Source: Sphingosinithalassobacter sp. CS137
GTDB lineage: Bacteria; Pseudomonadota; Alphaproteobacteria; Sphingomonadales; Sphingomonadaceae
DNA length: 64,000 nt
Direction: 5' to 3'
Assembly: GCF_014334115.1 (NCBI RefSeq)
Contig: NZ_CP060494.1
Span: 1-64,000 of the forward strand
Shown here: positions 54,584-64,000 of the stretch, one piece after another
Layout: each line of letters begins with the position of its first letter
Position numbering within the stretch: position 1 is the first letter of the stretch
Made by a program: the position numbers and the translations under genes
The notes under the pieces: generated by a model
What the model saw: the letters and a program-made list of their open reading frames with translations, nothing else
Database searches by the model: none
Told to the model about the DNA's origin: nothing

Positions 54584-55272
54584 TGCTGACGCCCGCCGAA
54601 TGGCAGATCGTCGCCTTGTCGCTGCAAGTCGGCGGCGCGGCGGTGGCCGTTACTCTGCCGATCGCGTTCGGGCTCGCATGGCTGCTCGCGCGGGGCAGCT
54701 TTCCGGGAAAGGTGTTGCTCGACGGGCTGATCCATCTGCCGCTGGTGCTGCCGCCGGTGGTGACCGGCTGGCTGCTGCTGCTGCTGTTCGCGCCGGCAGG
54801 GCCGGTCGGCGGGCTGCTGGAGGCGTGGTTCGGAACGACCGTGCTGTTCCGCTGGACCGGCGCCGCGATCGCTGCCGCCGTGATGGCACTGCCGCTCATG
54901 GTGCGCGCGATGCGGCTTTCGATCGAGGCAGTCGACCGGCGGTTGGAGCAGGCGGCGCAGACGCTGGGCGCGGGGCGCCGCCGCGTGTTCCTGAGCGTCA
55001 CGCTGCCGCTTGCGCTGCCCGGCGTGGTCGCCGCTGCGGTGCTGGGGTTCGCGCGGGCGCTGGGCGAGTTCGGCGCGACCATCACCTTCGTTTCGAACGT
55101 GCCGGGGCAGACGCAGACGCTGCCGCTTGCCATCTATTCGGCGCTCCAGCTTCCCGAAGGCGAAGCGCAGGTGCTGCGGCTCGCCGCGGTCTCGGTGCTG
55201 CTGGCGCTCGGTGCGCTGGTCGCGTCGGAGATGATTGCGCGGCGGGCGGGCCGGGGGCTCCATGTCCTTTGA
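54583..55272 (+). CDS. modB: Molybdate ABC transporter, permease
   Basis: 229-residue inner-membrane permease with five or six helices. The EAA loop that docks the ATPase is EQAAQTLGAGRRRVFLSVTLPLALPG, and FARALGEFGATITFVSN is typical of ModB. ATG 54583 overlaps the modA stop (TGATG). It overlaps modC by 11 bases. Confidence 0.94.
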   Translation: MLTPAEWQIVALSLQVGGAAVAVTLPIAFGLAWLLARGSFPGKVLLDGLIHLPLVLPPVVTGWLLLLLFAPAGPVGGLLEAWFGTTVLFRWTGAAIAAAVMALPLMVRAMRLSIEAVDRRLEQAAQTLGAGRRRVFLSVTLPLALPGVVAAAVLGFARALGEFGATITFVSNVPGQTQTLPLAIYSALQLPEGEAQVLRLAAVSVLLALGALVASEMIARRAGRGLHVL

Positions 55273-55876
55273 CATCGACATCGAGAAGCGGCTGGGCGAC
55301 CGCACCATCGCCTGCCGCATCGCAGGCGGGGCCGGGCTGACGGTGTTGTTCGGGCCCTCGGGCGCGGGCAAGACGAGCGTGCTCAACATGGTGGCCGGAC
55401 TGGTGATGCCGGACCGGGGCCATGTGCGGGTGAGCGGACGGGCGCTGTTCGACAGCCGGGCCGGACTGTCACTCCGGCCCGAGGCGCGCCGCGCCGGCTA
55501 TGTGTTTCAGGAGCCGCGGCTGTTTCCGCATCTCCGGGTGCGCGACAATCTGTTGTTCGGGGCCGGGCGGGGTGCGGGGACTCTGGGCCTCGACGAGACG
55601 CTCGCCTTTCTGGGTATCGGTTCTCTGGTCGACCGCTGGCCGCGGACGCTCTCCGGGGGCGAGGCGCGCCGCGTCGCCATCGGGCGGGCGCTGCTCTCGG
55701 CTCCCGACTTCCTGCTGCTCGACGAGCCGCTCTCGTCGCTCGATCGCGCGCGGCGCGAGGAGATCATGGCAGTGATCGAGCGGCTCCGCGACGAACTGGC
55801 GCTCCCGATCCTGATGGTGACTCACGACGCCGGCGAAGCCGACCGGCTGGGAACGCGAGTGATCGAGATGGAATAA
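55262..55876 (+). CDS. modC: Molybdate ABC transporter, ATPase (short form)
   Basis: 204-residue ABC ATPase: Walker A GPSGAGKTS, Q-loop FQEPRLFPHL, signature LSGGEARRVAIGRALL, Walker B LLLDEPLSSLD, and switch His in VTHDAGEADRLG. Usual ModC is about 350 residues with a C-terminal TOBE/Mop molybdate-binding domain; this one stops right after the ATPase core. It is intact at both ends by eye, so the absence seems natural rather than a frameshift. Confidence 0.92.
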   Translation: MSFDIDIEKRLGDRTIACRIAGGAGLTVLFGPSGAGKTSVLNMVAGLVMPDRGHVRVSGRALFDSRAGLSLRPEARRAGYVFQEPRLFPHLRVRDNLLFGAGRGAGTLGLDETLAFLGIGSLVDRWPRTLSGGEARRVAIGRALLSAPDFLLLDEPLSSLDRARREEIMAVIERLRDELALPILMVTHDAGEADRLGTRVIEME

Positions 55877-55887
55877 CGGCCGCCGCT

Positions 55888-56715
55888 TCAATCCGGATCG
55901 AAGGCGCGATAGCCCAGCCGGGGCTCGCGGATCAGCACCAGCAGCGCCAGTGCCGCAAAAACCGCACTGGTAGGCCACACCAGCGTCGCGGGCGGTCGCT
56001 CGCTGACCGCGAGCAGCATCATCAGCAGGCAGAGGTGGAACAGCACCGCCGGCCCGAGCGCGCCCTTCGCCCGGAAGGTGAGCCAGGCCATCATGATGCC
56101 GCTGCTCATCGTGAAGCTCGCGAACTCGAGGAAGCTGAGCCCGGTCGGGAAGATCAGCTGCTGGAGGCCGGGGATCAGAAAGGCCGGCAGGTGCCACAGC
56201 GACCAGGCGGCTGCCATCAACACCGCCGCGACGCGCGGGCCATAGCGCGCGGCGGCGCGCTCCAGCCCGTACCCGCGCCAGCCGAGCTCCTCTCCGAGCG
56301 GGCCTGAGACCAGCGTGGTGGCGATGAACAGCAGCAGGCGGCCCGGCCCGACGTCGCTCAGTGCTTCAAACGAATAGGGCCCGATCGCCCAGCCGATCAG
56401 CGCGCCGACGAATTCGGCGCCCAGGGGGATCGCCGCCGCGAGCGCGAGCCAGAGCGTTCCGGGCCATTTCCAGAGCCGGCGCAGGAGGCGCCATGCGCCC
56501 TCGCGGCCGCCGGTGCGCCAGGCGAGCACGAGTCCGGCGAGCGAGGGTCCCCAGACGGCGACATAGCTCGTGACCATCGTGGCGGTGGAGGGGCTGCCTT
56601 TCGCAGCCATCGGATCGACGAGCCAGAAGAAGCCGGCGAACGCCCAGGTGAAGGCGAAGGCGAGAAGGATGAAGGACCAGGGACGGAGGGCAGGCGGGGC
56701 GGGCGGGGCAAGCAT
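55888..56715 (-). CDS. CPBP-family (CAAX protease-like) membrane protein
   Basis: 275-residue protein with about eight membrane helices. The ABI/CPBP motifs are present: GPLGEELGWRGYGLERAAARYG (EExxxR type: Glu-Glu with Arg) and the later His in AAAWSLWHLPAFLI and PAVLFHLCLL. Such proteins are intramembrane proteases or bacteriocin-immunity-like. ATG 56715 is chosen since the open frame upstream overlaps the rpoC terminator. It converges with modC and has no link with rpoC. Confidence 0.88.
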   Translation of the reverse strand: MLAPPAPPALRPWSFILLAFAFTWAFAGFFWLVDPMAAKGSPSTATMVTSYVAVWGPSLAGLVLAWRTGGREGAWRLLRRLWKWPGTLWLALAAAIPLGAEFVGALIGWAIGPYSFEALSDVGPGRLLLFIATTLVSGPLGEELGWRGYGLERAAARYGPRVAAVLMAAAWSLWHLPAFLIPGLQQLIFPTGLSFLEFASFTMSSGIMMAWLTFRAKGALGPAVLFHLCLLMMLLAVSERPPATLVWPTSAVFAALALLVLIREPRLGYRAFDPD

Positions 56716-56761
56716 CGTTCGGGGAACGCACGAACGGTGGTTTGGCTCGCCCGGAAAGGGC

Positions 56762-56803
56762 GAAAAAAGAAGGGCCGCCGCCCGGCATCCCGAGCGGCGG
56801 CCC
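56762..56803 (-). terminator. Rho-independent terminator of rpoBC
   Basis: On the minus strand GGGCCGCCGC (56794-56803) pairs with GCGGCGGCCC (56772-56781) in a perfect 10-base-pair stem with a 12-base loop, followed by TTCTTTTTTC. It lies 22 bases after the rpoC stop. Confidence 0.88.
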
Positions 56804-56824
56804 AATCTTCGTCGGTTCCGAAGC

Positions 56825-61117
<4,293 letters not shown>

Positions 61118-61135
61118 TTCTTGGTCCTTCCAACT

Positions 61136-61266
61136 CCCCTCCCGCGCGCGGGAGGGGAAGGGGCCCAGGCGAAGCCTGGGAAGGGGTGGGCACCCGGTCT
61201 CAGCCATTCACTCCGCTACAGGCCGGGAGCCCACCCCCCGGCCCCCTCCCGCATGCAGGAGGGGGA
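61136..61266. repeat. Composite G/C palindromic repeat between rpoB and rpoC, copy 2
   Basis: Three nested structures in the 158-base spacer. A perfect 22-base palindrome CCCCTCCCGCG/CGCGGGAGGGG (61136-61157); a hairpin CCCAGGC-GAA-GCCTGGG (61164-61180); GGGGTGGGC (61183-61191) pairing with GCCCACCCC (61230-61238); and CCCCCTCC (61243-61250) with GGAGGGGG (61259-61266). The first palindrome shares its core with 36704-36726. It stands inside the rpoBC transcript, so it will fold in the mRNA. Confidence 0.75.
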
Positions 61267-61275
61267 GTGTCGTTC

Positions 61276-64000
<2,725 letters not shown>

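Overview
The window is a high-GC chromosome segment from an alphaproteobacterium, most probably of the Sphingomonadaceae (Sphingomonas or a close relative). The evidence is the gene content: dnaA, trpS, murJ, secB, a Tim44-like protein, mltA and smr lie close together. There are also two large TonB-dependent receptors with attached uptake genes, a Caulobacter/sphingomonad-type uronate cluster, and no sign of prophage, CRISPR or insertion sequences. Both ends cut genes: dnaA lacks its 5' end on the left and rpoB lacks its 5' end on the right. Gene boundaries below were chosen by reading start codons, Shine-Dalgarno (SD) sequences and family motifs directly; no database search was possible.

Layout. 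1-13.3 kb: dnaA, a small unknown protein, trpS, a divergent SDR/AraC pair, a soluble globin-coupled chemoreceptor, then the envelope block murJ-secB (minus) and timA-like-mltA-smr (plus), and a membrane GGDEF-EAL protein. 13.3-20 kb: a DUF1493-like membrane protein with atypical codon use, dapE, a cupin, a glutathione S-transferase and a paoABC-type molybdenum aldehyde oxidoreductase operon. 20-25.2 kb: the conserved ribosome/membrane-insertion block rpmH-rnpA-yidD-yidC-engB, comM and tRNA-Leu(CAA). 25.3-27.9 kb: a BigR-like persulfide/sulfide detoxification module (MBL persulfide dioxygenase, ArsR-type repressor, rhodanese, TauE exporter). 27.9-29.7 kb: a GAF-EAL protein.

30-40.2 kb: a pectin/unsaturated-uronate use cluster: TonB receptor, FAH-type hydratase, MFS uronate transporter, kduI, kduD, kdgK and an exported carboxylesterase. 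Two near-identical LacI-type operators (TGACACCGGT core) lie before the receptor and before the hydratase operon and tie them into one regulon. 40.2-46 kb: lepA, then an iron block (piuC, a catecholate-type receptor, tonB) preceded by four Fur-box-like sequences. 46-49.3 kb: a chemoreceptor and a DcaP-like porin. 49.5-52.9 kb: three overlapping genes encoding a VWA protein, a PP2C phosphatase and a transmembrane receptor-like kinase with periplasmic SH3 and LprI-like domains. This is the best candidate here for a poorly described system. 53-55.9 kb: a phasin, a short ModE and modABC with a short ModC. 55.9-64 kb: a CPBP-family membrane protein, then rpoC and rpoB, separated by a composite palindromic repeat related to one between kduI and kduD.
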